From NCBI RefSeq assembly GCF_001882345.1, contig NZ_MINL01000001.1:2627705-2691704 (forward strand): 64,000 nt of DNA. Reading direction: 5' to 3'. This DNA is from Halomonas sp. QHL1 (GTDB taxonomy: Bacteria > Pseudomonadota > Gammaproteobacteria > Pseudomonadales > Halomonadaceae). Positions 56,621-64,000 of this stretch are shown in pieces (positions within the stretch are counted from its first letter, which is position 1; every line of letters begins with the position of its first letter). The notes below the pieces were generated by a model. The model was not told the DNA's origin. It worked only from the letters and a program-made list of their open reading frames with translations, and searched no databases. Position numbers and translations under genes: made by a program.

Positions 56621-57523
56621 ATGGAACTACGCCACCTGAGGTACTTTTGCGTCGTAGCCGAGGAATTAAATTTCACCTGTGCTGCTGAACGGTTACATAT
56701 GTCGCAGCCGCCTCTTTCTCGCCAAATTAAACAGCTAGAACAAGAAGTTGGTGCTGAGTTATTTGAGCGCAGCTCAAGAGGCCTACGCCTAACTCCTTCA
56801 GGTGTTTTCTTTCAGCAACACGCCCTACAAATTTTAGAGAAAGTAGAGGTCACCATTGATGCAACACGGCACATGGCAAGGAGCAAGCGCGCGCTATTTG
56901 GCATTGGCTTTGTGCCTTCCGTGTTTTATGGGCAGCTTCCTATGCTGGTGCGTGACTTACGCAAAAAAGATAATGTTGAACTCACTTTGGCAGAACTTAC
57001 GACGGTGCAGCAAATTCAGGCACTCAAAGCAGGCCGCATCGACATGGGTTTTGGACGTTTACGTATTGATGACCCTGACGTTGAGCAGGAGATTCTCTTC
57101 GATGAGCCGTTGATTGTAGCCCTACCAAGCGGTCACCCTTTAGTCGGCACTACGCCTAGCTGTGAAGAGCTTGCTGGCTATCCGCTCATACTCTTCCCTG
57201 CAAAGCCACGTCCTAGCCTGGCAGATATGGTACTGGGGATTTTCCGCCGCCAAGGATTAAAGGTGGAAGTGGTACAGGAGGCAAATGAGGTTCAGACGGC
57301 GCTTAGCCTGGTCGCTTCAGGTATCGGCATTACACTGGTTCCGGAACAGGTAAAACGCGTTCAACGGGATGGCATTGCCTACGTCGCATTGGCTGACAAG
57401 TCTATAACCTCCCCCGTTATCTGCAGCCGCCGGCGCGGCGAAAAACCCTCGCCTCTGATGCAGGAAGCCAACGCTATTTTAGAGGTGCTCGTGGAAAATC
57501 GCCGCTCCGGCCGTTACCCGTGA
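56621..57523 (+). CDS. LysR-family transcriptional regulator
   Basis: A 300-residue regulator. HTH in residues 1-60 (MELRHLRYFCVVAEELNFTC, AERLHMSQPPLSRQIKQLE, LFERSSRGLRLTPSG), then a periplasmic-binding-type effector domain with GFVPSVFYGQLPML and SLVASGIGITLVPEQV. The start MELRHLRYFCVVAEELNF resembles BenM/CatM/CbnR-type regulators of aromatic catabolism. With a BenE-type carrier gene nearby, aromatic acid control is a reasonable inference. GGAGG lies six bases before the ATG. Confidence 0.9.
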   Translation: MELRHLRYFCVVAEELNFTCAAERLHMSQPPLSRQIKQLEQEVGAELFERSSRGLRLTPSGVFFQQHALQILEKVEVTIDATRHMARSKRALFGIGFVPSVFYGQLPMLVRDLRKKDNVELTLAELTTVQQIQALKAGRIDMGFGRLRIDDPDVEQEILFDEPLIVALPSGHPLVGTTPSCEELAGYPLILFPAKPRPSLADMVLGIFRRQGLKVEVVQEANEVQTALSLVASGIGITLVPEQVKRVQRDGIAYVALADKSITSPVICSRRRGEKPSPLMQEANAILEVLVENRRSGRYP

Positions 57524-57534
57524 ATCCCCCTTTT

Positions 57535-58338
57535 TTAGGGACGCAGCACGGCCACTGGGCAAGACGTTTCGTGCAGCACTTCATGACTAACGCTGCCGGC
57601 CACTACTTGTGAAAGACCACTACGCCCATGGGTTGTCATGGCAAGCATCGTATTATGGTTACTCGCTAAGTAGCTGACAATAGAGTCCGCAGGGTCACCA
57701 TGCAGTACCTCCCAATCAACCTCTAACGCTTGCTCGCTTTCGACACGGCGGGCCAGAGAAGTCAGATAAGCTGAATCCATGACATCGGTATGGCCCAGCG
57801 TCGTTGGCTTTCTATCGCCGGTGGCATCCATCACCTGCAGTAGCTGCAACCGAGCGCCCAACCGATTCACCAAGGCTGAGGCATAGGGCAAGATTTGCTC
57901 AGATAGCTTAGAGCCATCGACGCAAACGGCTAACACATCGACCCGCTGGTGAGCACGACTGTCATAGCGCGGCCCGCATAAGTAAACCGGGCGATGGGCT
58001 CGACGCACAACACCCGCAGTTACGCTGCCTATCAACATCTCCGGCACGGGGCGACGGCCATGAGCCATCATGCAAAGGCCGGTATCCTCGCGACTAGCAA
58101 GCTCACCGAGATACGCCTTGGCGCTATCATGAGCAACCACTTCGAGCGTTACCGCTTCAAGATGATTGGCCGACAAGCGTGATTGTAACTTAGAGCGCCG
58201 CGTGGCTATCTCATCCTGCTCCGGTACCACTGAGATGGCGCTTAAATCTACCCCAAGCTGCGCAGCAAACTTTTGGCCAAATGCCAGTGCACGCAAAGAT
58301 TCTTCACTATCGTCGATCGCCACAAAGATCTTTTCCAT
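57535..58338 (-). CDS. Tandem-domain universal stress protein
   Basis: 267 residues, two USP domains: EKIFVAIDDSEESLRALAFG to about 128 and VDVLAVCVDGSKLSEQILPY to the end. Both keep glycine-rich ends, MMAHGRRPVPEMLIGSVTAG and MTTHGRSGLSQVVAGSVSHE, so both may bind nucleotide. ATG 58338 has CGGAG upstream; the 34 residues before it are not family-like. It is 40 bases after benE on the same strand and probably co-transcribed with it. Confidence 0.87.
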   Translation of the reverse strand: MEKIFVAIDDSEESLRALAFGQKFAAQLGVDLSAISVVPEQDEIATRRSKLQSRLSANHLEAVTLEVVAHDSAKAYLGELASREDTGLCMMAHGRRPVPEMLIGSVTAGVVRRAHRPVYLCGPRYDSRAHQRVDVLAVCVDGSKLSEQILPYASALVNRLGARLQLLQVMDATGDRKPTTLGHTDVMDSAYLTSLARRVESEQALEVDWEVLHGDPADSIVSYLASNHNTMLAMTTHGRSGLSQVVAGSVSHEVLHETSCPVAVLRP

Positions 58339-58378
58339 GATTACACTCCGACTACCGCTACAGTAGTTACTATTGTTA

Positions 58379-59575
58379 TTAGGTTTTATGTTCAATTGCG
58401 CGAAAACGTCTATGTAGCAAGTTGTAAGCAATCGCTCCAATGACTACTCCCCAAAAGGCAGAACCAAGCCCTAAAAAACTCATGCCCGACGCTGTGGCAA
58501 TGAAAGTAATCACTGATGCTTCAAGATGTTTTTTTTCGGCAGCAAAAGCACTGATATTACTGGTAATGGCGCCTACGAGAGCCAGTCCTGCGAGTACTGC
58601 AACAAATTCCCCTGGCAATGAGGTAAATAGCGCCACAATAGTGCCAGCAAAGATGCCGCCAATTAGATAGAAAACGCCATTCGCCACCCCAGCAACATAG
58701 CGCTTATCAGGGTCTTCGTGGGCTTCTTTGCTGGTGCAAATGGCTGCCGTAATAGCAGCGATCACCGTCGTAATACCGCCGAAAAAAGCGGTAAAGAATG
58801 AAGTTAAACTGGCCACAATAACGATTGGCTTGGCCGGGGTGGAGTAACCTGAGGTGCGCAAAATTGCCATACCGGGCAAAAATTGCCCCGTCAGACTGAC
58901 CAGTACCAACGGGATGGCCAGACTTAAGGTCGCTTCCCACGTCCACTCGGGGCGGATAAACTGCGGATTCGCAAACTGAACAGAAACACCTTCCAGACTT
59001 GCGCCTTCTAACAAGACCGCCAAAGTAATACCGGCGATTAAAAGCAGCACCAAGCTGTAGCGCGGGGTAAGTCGCTTAAATACGAGGTAAGCGATAATCA
59101 TACCAATCGCTAGCGCCGGTACACTCTCCAGAGAAACGAAAACCCCCACACCGAATTGAAAGAGAATCCCAGCCATCATCGCGCTGGCGATGCCAGGTGG
59201 GATCATTCGGATAATTCGGTCAAATGAGCCGGTAACACCGATCAAAAAAATAATGACCGCCGCCGTCAGGTAAGCACCTATTGCTTCATTAAGTGACAGC
59301 CCCGGAAAAAGTGTCACTAATAACGCAGTGCCAGGCGCCGACCATGCGGTAACCACCGGCACTTTCAACCACAGACTTAGAAAGATACCCGAGACAGCTG
59401 CGCCGATAGAGATTGCCCAAACCCAAGACGTCATCATGGCGCTGGATATTTCGGCGCTCTGGGCTGCCTGAAAAAAGATCGCCAAGGGGCCAGAGTAAGA
59501 GACCAGCACTGCCACAAAGCCAGCAGCGATTGCCGGAATCGACAGGTCCTTTAGCAATTGCTTGTGAAATTGCAT
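58379..59575 (-). CDS. benE: BenE-family benzoate/H+ symporter
   Basis: A 398-residue carrier with about 12 helices. SIPAIAAGFVAVLVSYSGPLA at the start, VVTAWSAPGTALLVT, and IPPGIASAMMAGILFQFGVG are typical of the benzoate:H+ symporter family, as is GMAILRTSGYSTPAKPIV in the second half. Uptake of benzoate or a similar aromatic acid is expected. ATG 59575 is chosen: GGAGAA stands nine bases before it, while the ATG at 59584 would be too close. Confidence 0.88.
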   Translation of the reverse strand: MQFHKQLLKDLSIPAIAAGFVAVLVSYSGPLAIFFQAAQSAEISSAMMTSWVWAISIGAAVSGIFLSLWLKVPVVTAWSAPGTALLVTLFPGLSLNEAIGAYLTAAVIIFLIGVTGSFDRIIRMIPPGIASAMMAGILFQFGVGVFVSLESVPALAIGMIIAYLVFKRLTPRYSLVLLLIAGITLAVLLEGASLEGVSVQFANPQFIRPEWTWEATLSLAIPLVLVSLTGQFLPGMAILRTSGYSTPAKPIVIVASLTSFFTAFFGGITTVIAAITAAICTSKEAHEDPDKRYVAGVANGVFYLIGGIFAGTIVALFTSLPGEFVAVLAGLALVGAITSNISAFAAEKKHLEASVITFIATASGMSFLGLGSAFWGVVIGAIAYNLLHRRFRAIEHKT

Positions 59576-59625
59576 GCAACACATTTCTCCGTATTGATGA
59601 ATTTAATATGTTAGCCAACATCAAT

Positions 59626-59649
59626 TCCGGCAAGCACTCGCTTGCCGGA
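59626..59649 (-). terminator. Hairpin after livF
   Basis: A 9-bp perfect stem TCCGGCAAG/CTTGCCGGA with a six-base loop starts seven bases past the livF stop on the reverse strand. No T-run follows, so it may be a weak terminator or a 3'-stabilising structure rather than a full stop before benE. Confidence 0.5.
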
Positions 59650-59655
59650 GCCGTG

Positions 59656-60387
59656 TCAGGCGACGCCGAGATGGGTTTCAAGAATTGAAGGATTGTCTTT
59701 TAGTCCCTGGGAATCACCGCTATAGACCACTTCCCCCTTGACCAGCAGAAGGTGTTTTTCAGCTATATCAAGTAAGTTATCGATATTTTTATCGACAATA
59801 ATGGTAGATATGCCGGTTGCTTTGATCTCACGTATGATCTTCCAAATTTCGTCACGAATCAGCGGAGCAAGCCCTTCGGTCGCCTCATCAAGAATCATTA
59901 GGTCAGGGTTGGTCGTGAGCGCTCGGCCAATGGAAAGCATCTGTTGCTCGCCGCCTGAGAGGAAAGAGCCATCGTAGTTGATGCGCTGTCCCAATCGCGG
60001 GAACGTATCCAAAACACGCTCTAATGACCAAGGAGACTCCCCCCTCTCATTGGGGCGTGCGGCCATAATAAGGTGCTCTCGCACGCTAATACCGGGAAAA
60101 ATCCCGCGCCCTTCTGGCACGTACCCAATTCCTTGACGAATCAGTTGCCAAGGACGTCGTTTCGTTGCAGAAACACCTTTGATAAAGACCTCGCCACGCC
60201 GCGGTGGCACAAAGCCCAGTATCGACTTCAACGTAGTGGTCTTGCCCATGCCGTTGCGGCCCAGAAGGCTCAACGTCTCGCCAGGCATCAGGGTCAAGTC
60301 CACCCCATGCAAAATATGGCTTTCACCGTAGTAAGTGTGCAACCCACGAGCGTCAACCAAGGGGGTGATGTTGTTATCTGCGATCAT
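59656..60387 (-). CDS. livF: Branched-chain-type ABC transporter ATPase (LivF-like)
   Basis: 243 residues: Walker A SLLGRNGMGKTTTLK, signature LSGGEQQMLSIGRAL, Walker B LMILDEATEGLAP, and the switch region IIVDKNID where most members have a histidine-containing VEQN/EHD; the D-K variant is known among LivF proteins. It drives import of amino acids, amides or aromatic acids with the neighbouring subunits. ATGA overlap with livG. Confidence 0.9.
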   Translation of the reverse strand: MIADNNITPLVDARGLHTYYGESHILHGVDLTLMPGETLSLLGRNGMGKTTTLKSILGFVPPRRGEVFIKGVSATKRRPWQLIRQGIGYVPEGRGIFPGISVREHLIMAARPNERGESPWSLERVLDTFPRLGQRINYDGSFLSGGEQQMLSIGRALTTNPDLMILDEATEGLAPLIRDEIWKIIREIKATGISTIIVDKNIDNLLDIAEKHLLLVKGEVVYSGDSQGLKDNPSILETHLGVA

Positions 60388-61151
60388 GCTGTTACCCCTT
60401 TATCATGACGCCCCAAGTAGACATCGCGTACCTGTTCGCTGGTGCGTATCTGTTCAGTGGGGCCGCTCTCCAAGACGCAGCCATCGACCATCACGGTAAT
60501 GCGATCAGCCAAGCGGAATACCGAGTCCATATCGTGCTCAATTAGCACTAGGGTGTATCGATCCGTAAGGCTTGCCAGTAATTCGGTTACCTGTACTGTT
60601 TCCTCACGCCCCATACCTGCCATAGGCTCATCCAACAGCATTAGCGACGGTGCCGTCGCCAGCACCATCGCGATCTGCAGTTGCCGCTGTTCGCCATAGC
60701 TCATATCTGAAGCTGTTGTGTAAGCGCGGTGGGTTAATTGGCAGGTCTCTAGCACTTCCTGAGCACGCTCGCTCACCTCGCGTGCTTTTTGTCGCGAACG
60801 CCAGCTACCAAAGACACCGCCCATATGAATACGCGCGGCCAGCTCGCAGTTTTGCAGGCAATTAAGGCGTGGGAATATGTTGGTCTTTTGGTGGCTACGA
60901 CCAATCCCCATACGAGCGATCTGGCGCGCGCTTTTATCCTGAATCGGTTGTTGGCGGTAAAGCACTTGCCCTTCAGAGGGCGGGATCTCGCCAGAAAGCA
61001 AATTAATCAACGTGCTTTTACCCGCTCCATTAGGACCCAAGATGGCGTGTATCTCATTGGCCTTAACGTCGAAATCAACATCGTTAACCGCTACTAAACC
61101 ACCAAAACGCCGGGTCAAACCATGTGTGGCCAAGATAATCTCGTCGCGCAT
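60384..61151 (-). CDS. livG: Branched-chain-type ABC transporter ATPase (LivG-like)
   Basis: 255 residues: LTRRFGGLVAVNDVDFDV start, Walker A AILGPNGAGKSTLINLLSGE, signature MSYGEQRQLQIAMVLA, Walker B LMLLDEPMAGMG and switch VLIEHDMDSVF. It pairs with LivF under the LivHM channel. It starts three bases after the livM stop. Confidence 0.93.
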   Translation of the reverse strand: MRDEIILATHGLTRRFGGLVAVNDVDFDVKANEIHAILGPNGAGKSTLINLLSGEIPPSEGQVLYRQQPIQDKSARQIARMGIGRSHQKTNIFPRLNCLQNCELAARIHMGGVFGSWRSRQKAREVSERAQEVLETCQLTHRAYTTASDMSYGEQRQLQIAMVLATAPSLMLLDEPMAGMGREETVQVTELLASLTDRYTLVLIEHDMDSVFRLADRITVMVDGCVLESGPTEQIRTSEQVRDVYLGRHDKGVTA

Positions 61152-61154
61152 GGC

Positions 61155-62222
61155 TTAGTTCTCCTTACGCTGTGTAACAGGTGGAATGGGGGCAGTTACC
61201 GGCACATTCTCTTTCTCGGACACGTTTTCAGAGACTGTTTGACGCTTGCGACGCCAGGGCGGCGCGATAATCAAGCCGGCAATGCCTCGTGGCAGCACGA
61301 GTACGGCGGCGATAATGGTCAGCCCCATAAGGATTGGCCAGTGAGTAGTGGCATGCTCATAGAGGTAGAGCAGAATCTCGTAGGCGAAGGCGCCTAAAAT
61401 GGGCCCAAAAACGGTACCCATGCCGCCTAAAATTAGCATCATCAGTACTTCGCCAGAGGTGTGCCAGCCAAGCTGAGCCGGATTAGCGAAGCCGTACTGC
61501 ATCGCCGCCAACATGCCAGCAATCGCCGCCATTACCCCAGCGATAACAAATGCCACCAGCTTGTAGCCACTTGTGGCATAGCCTAAAGCCTGCATGCGAT
61601 GCTCGTTGTCATGAATACCATCGAGCACTTGGCCGAAATAGGAGCGAGTCAGCCAGCGTAAAAAGAAGTAACCAATCAACAGCATACCCAAGCAGAAGTA
61701 AAAGAAGCTGTAAGGGTTATCAAGATCCACCAGCGTACGCTCCCCTATCGCCAAGCTCGGTCGGAACATAATAAAAACGCCGTCTGTGCCTCCCGCGAAC
61801 TGGGATGTGCTAATGAAGTAGTAAAGCATCTGACCAAACGCCAGGGTTGTCATGATGAAGAAGATGCCTTTAGTGCGGATCACTAAGATGCCTATCACTA
61901 GTCCGACACAGGCAGAGACGCCCATAACAAGAGGCAGCATCCACCACATTGATGCCGGGCTAAAGTCAGGGCTAGCTAACGCCAGGATGTAAGCTCCTAA
62001 ACCGAAAAAGAGCGCATGGCCCAGGCTAACCAAGCCCACGATGCCAACCAATAAATCCAGGCTCATGGCAAACAGTGCCAGGATTAACATCAGTGTTAGT
62101 TTCTCTAACATGAAGTTAGCCTGGTTACCGAATACGGCTTCTCCCCAAAGAGGAAAAGCAGCCACCAACGCTGTTAATACCAACATGATGAACGCGACGC
62201 GCTTGGGATATCTATGCAACAT
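61155..62222 (-). CDS. livM: Branched-chain-type ABC transporter permease (LivM-like)
   Basis: 355 residues with nine or ten helices. MSLDLLVGIVGLVSLGHALF and AYILALASPDFSPASMWWML, then MQALGYATSGYKLVAFVIAG and GMGTVFGPILGAFAYEILL are typical of LivM. The C-terminal 40 residues are a hydrophilic tail (RRKRQTVSENVSEKENVP). It follows livH by 12 bases. Confidence 0.93.
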   Translation of the reverse strand: MLHRYPKRVAFIMLVLTALVAAFPLWGEAVFGNQANFMLEKLTLMLILALFAMSLDLLVGIVGLVSLGHALFFGLGAYILALASPDFSPASMWWMLPLVMGVSACVGLVIGILVIRTKGIFFIMTTLAFGQMLYYFISTSQFAGGTDGVFIMFRPSLAIGERTLVDLDNPYSFFYFCLGMLLIGYFFLRWLTRSYFGQVLDGIHDNEHRMQALGYATSGYKLVAFVIAGVMAAIAGMLAAMQYGFANPAQLGWHTSGEVLMMLILGGMGTVFGPILGAFAYEILLYLYEHATTHWPILMGLTIIAAVLVLPRGIAGLIIAPPWRRKRQTVSENVSEKENVPVTAPIPPVTQRKEN

Positions 62223-62234
62223 TTTTTATACTCC

Positions 62235-63095
62235 TCACGCGAAAAGGCCGCGCGGTTTTACCAGCAATACCGCCGCCATGATCAAGTAGATCACCATGCT
62301 GGCGAGGCTCGGGATGAGCACCGCACCAAAGGTGGTGGCCATGCCAATAATAATGGCTCCCCAGAAGGCACCTTTTATAGAACCAATACCGCCGATGACG
62401 ACAACCACAAAGCAGGTGATAAGGATGCTATCGCCCATGCCAGGCGCGATGGATGTGAGGGGTGCGGCGATCATGCCAGCGAAAGCGGTGAGCGCAACCC
62501 CTACGCTAAAGATAAGCGTAAAGAGGGTACGTACATTGATTCCCAGTCCTTCAACCATGTCGCGATTAACTGCGCCGGCACGAATGATGATGCCTAGCCG
62601 CGTATGACGAATAACCCAATAAATCACCCCGGCTAATGCCAAGCACACGCCCATCACAAAGACGCGGTAGACCGAGTACTGCAGGTTGTCAGTCAGTTGG
62701 ATACTGGCATCAAATGGCGCGGGCACCGCAACACGGTGCACATCGCCTCCCCAAATAATCCGCTGCGCTTCGTTGAGCACTAAAATCAGCCCAAACGTCA
62801 GCAGCACTTGATAGAGGTGATCGCGCTTATAAAGCGTATCGAGAAATAGGCGTTCAATGATAAGACCCAGGACAATAGCAATGGGGATGGCCGCCAGCAT
62901 GGCCAGCCAGAAATTGCCTAAGCGCAGGGTAAGGTCGTAAACCAAATAGGCTCCGATCATATACATGGCGCCGTGGGCCAGATTGATGATTCCCATAATG
63001 CCGAATATCAACGTCAAACCGCTGGCAATCAAAAAGAGCAGTAGACCGTACTGCAGACCGTTAAGGAGCTGTACGCTGAAAAATGCGAGATCCAT
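62235..63095 (-). CDS. livH: Branched-chain-type ABC transporter permease (LivH-like)
   Basis: 286 residues with about eight helices: LNGLQYGLLLFLIASGLTLI and GIINLAHGAMYMIGAY at the start, AMVEGLGIN-type cytoplasmic loop (RDMVEGLGINVRTLF), and VIGGIGSIKGAFWGAIIIG near the end. Strong GGAGGG ribosome site. It follows the binding-protein gene by 65 bases. Confidence 0.94.
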   Translation of the reverse strand: MDLAFFSVQLLNGLQYGLLLFLIASGLTLIFGIMGIINLAHGAMYMIGAYLVYDLTLRLGNFWLAMLAAIPIAIVLGLIIERLFLDTLYKRDHLYQVLLTFGLILVLNEAQRIIWGGDVHRVAVPAPFDASIQLTDNLQYSVYRVFVMGVCLALAGVIYWVIRHTRLGIIIRAGAVNRDMVEGLGINVRTLFTLIFSVGVALTAFAGMIAAPLTSIAPGMGDSILITCFVVVVIGGIGSIKGAFWGAIIIGMATTFGAVLIPSLASMVIYLIMAAVLLVKPRGLFA

Positions 63096-63160
63096 GAGAT
63101 CCCTCCGAGAATCAGAGTGAGGGACGGGTCATGCCCGCCCCAGAGTGCATACAGATGCCG

Positions 63161-64000
63161 TTACATCTGGCAGGCTTCGTCGGGTACTTCTAGATTCTCA
63201 TGAGCGATACTGATGACTTCATGCTTGCCGTCGCGAATCTCGCGTAGATAAACATTTTGAATGGGGTGGTGGGAGTCGGAGAAGCTCAATGGCCCACGCG
63301 GACTTGCCAGTTGAACGTTGGCCAAAACATCGATCAAGCGCTCCTGATCAGAGGTATCCCCACCTAGAACAGAAAGTGCCTGAACCAGCATCATGCCCGT
63401 ATCGTAGCCTTGTACCGCGTATGTATCAGGCAGTTCACCGTAGGCATTTTCGTAAGCTGAAACGAAGGATTGGTTCGCGTCATTTTCGAGGGTTTCGGCG
63501 TAGTGCAGCGTAGTCATTACCCCCTCACCAGCATCGCCTAAAGCGGATAAATTACCCTCGGTAAGGAAGCCTGAGCCTAGCAACGGTATGCTCTCTTTCA
63601 GACCTGCTGAGGCATAATCCCGAACAAAGCTGACACCGCCACCGCCCGCAAAGAAGGTGTAGACCGCATCCGGCTCGATACTGGCAATCTGAGTCAGGTA
63701 ACTCTGAAACTCTGTACTGGGAAAAGGAACTAAAATCTGCTCGACAATCTCACCGCCCTCAGCGGTAAAAGCCTCTTCAAAACCTGCCAGATCCTCTTTA
63801 CCACCGGCGTAATCCCAGGTAATTGTCACAATTTTGCGATGCCCTTGATCGTAGGCCACTTTGCCCATGGGATAGCTGTCTTGCCACATACTGAACGAGG
63901 TTCGGAAAACGTTAGGCATGCACAGCTCATTCGTGGCGGCTCCCAGCCCCGCGTTGGGAATGATTGTTATCGCGCCCGTCTGTTTAGCCACACGCAGCAT
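63161..64000 (-). CDS. ABC transporter substrate-binding protein (partial, N-terminus outside window)
   Basis: 279 residues of the C-terminal part of a type I periplasmic binding protein; the true start and signal peptide lie beyond the right edge, and the Met at the edge is internal. VFRTSFSMWQDSYPMGKVAY, YDQGHRKIVTITWDYAGGKE, YTFFAGGGGVSFVRDYASAG and TYAVQGYDTGMMLVQAL are typical of Liv/amide/aromatic-acid receptors. It heads the livHMGF operon. Neighbouring benE and LysR genes suggest an aromatic acid ligand; branched-chain amino acids remain possible. Confidence 0.88.
   Translation of the reverse strand: MLRVAKQTGAITIIPNAGLGAATNELCMPNVFRTSFSMWQDSYPMGKVAYDQGHRKIVTITWDYAGGKEDLAGFEEAFTAEGGEIVEQILVPFPSTEFQSYLTQIASIEPDAVYTFFAGGGGVSFVRDYASAGLKESIPLLGSGFLTEGNLSALGDAGEGVMTTLHYAETLENDANQSFVSAYENAYGELPDTYAVQGYDTGMMLVQALSVLGGDTSDQERLIDVLANVQLASPRGPLSFSDSHHPIQNVYLREIRDGKHEVISIAHENLEVPDEACQM

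Noticed and set aside
1..64000. tRNA, rRNA, insertion sequences, prophage or defence genes
   Set aside because: No CCA-ended cloverleaf, rRNA segment, transposase or phage gene was recognised on either strand by eye; a tRNA scan would be decisive.

Overview
The window reads as chromosomal DNA of a moderately halophilic gammaproteobacterium of the Halomonas/Vreelandella group. The strongest indicator is a complete teaABCD locus, the osmoregulated ectoine/hydroxyectoine TRAP transporter with its universal stress protein. Supporting signs are acidic exported proteins and gammaproteobacterial gene neighbourhoods (argH-lptM-lysA-dapF-DUF484-xerC-HAD, hemCDXY, engB with cytochrome c4 and dsbA). I found no rRNA, tRNA, insertion sequence, prophage, CRISPR array or recognisable defence locus. 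Both edges cut genes: an alpha/beta hydrolase on the left and an ABC substrate-binding protein on the right.

Layout. 1-5.4 kb: hydrolase (partial), malate synthase G behind a sigma70 promoter carrying an IclR-like operator, a hotdog thioesterase, and a multi-pass methyl-accepting chemotaxis protein. 5.4-11.0 kb: a three-subunit molybdenum aldehyde oxidoreductase of PaoABC type, divergent from its own XdhC-type chaperone and MocA-type cytidylyltransferase. 11.0-17.3 kb: a metal (probably copper) locus. DUF411 and an unannotated 49-residue membrane protein face a glutaredoxin-MauE fusion, an APC permease, a helical-bundle protein and a CopA-type ATPase, with a MerR-family-type promoter at each end of the divergent gap. 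17.4-25.2 kb: thiS-thiG-trmB, a GST, D-lactate dehydrogenase, an AEC transporter, a SCO1 pair, a PHA-depolymerase-like esterase and an FKBP isomerase.

25.3-29.1 kb: teaDCBA (reverse strand), with a terminator between teaA and teaB. 29.2-34.9 kb: housekeeping genes (YheS-type ABC-F ATPase, dtd, thiD) and a tandem USP. 35-38.2 kb: a TakP-like TRAP transporter. 38.3-47.7 kb: EEP nuclease, dsbA, cytochrome c4, engB, then the lysine/arginine/xerC operon including the small lipoprotein gene lptM. 47.8-55.2 kb: a large PAS-PAS-PAS-LOV-GGDEF-EAL protein divergent from hemCDXY. 55.3-64 kb: mscL with a zinc-ribbon tail, two USP genes, a LysR regulator, a BenE-family carrier and a Liv-type ABC transporter.

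Most promising for novelty: (1) the metal locus with paired MerR-type promoters, an overlooked micro-ORF and a Grx-MauE fusion; (2) the blue-light-type LOV c-di-GMP protein next to the tetrapyrrole genes; (3) a perfect 16-bp inverted repeat over the xerC start; (4) the stand-alone Mo-oxidoreductase/maturation cassette, which appears cytoplasmic. Functional calls rest on reading motifs and gene order; no database search was run.
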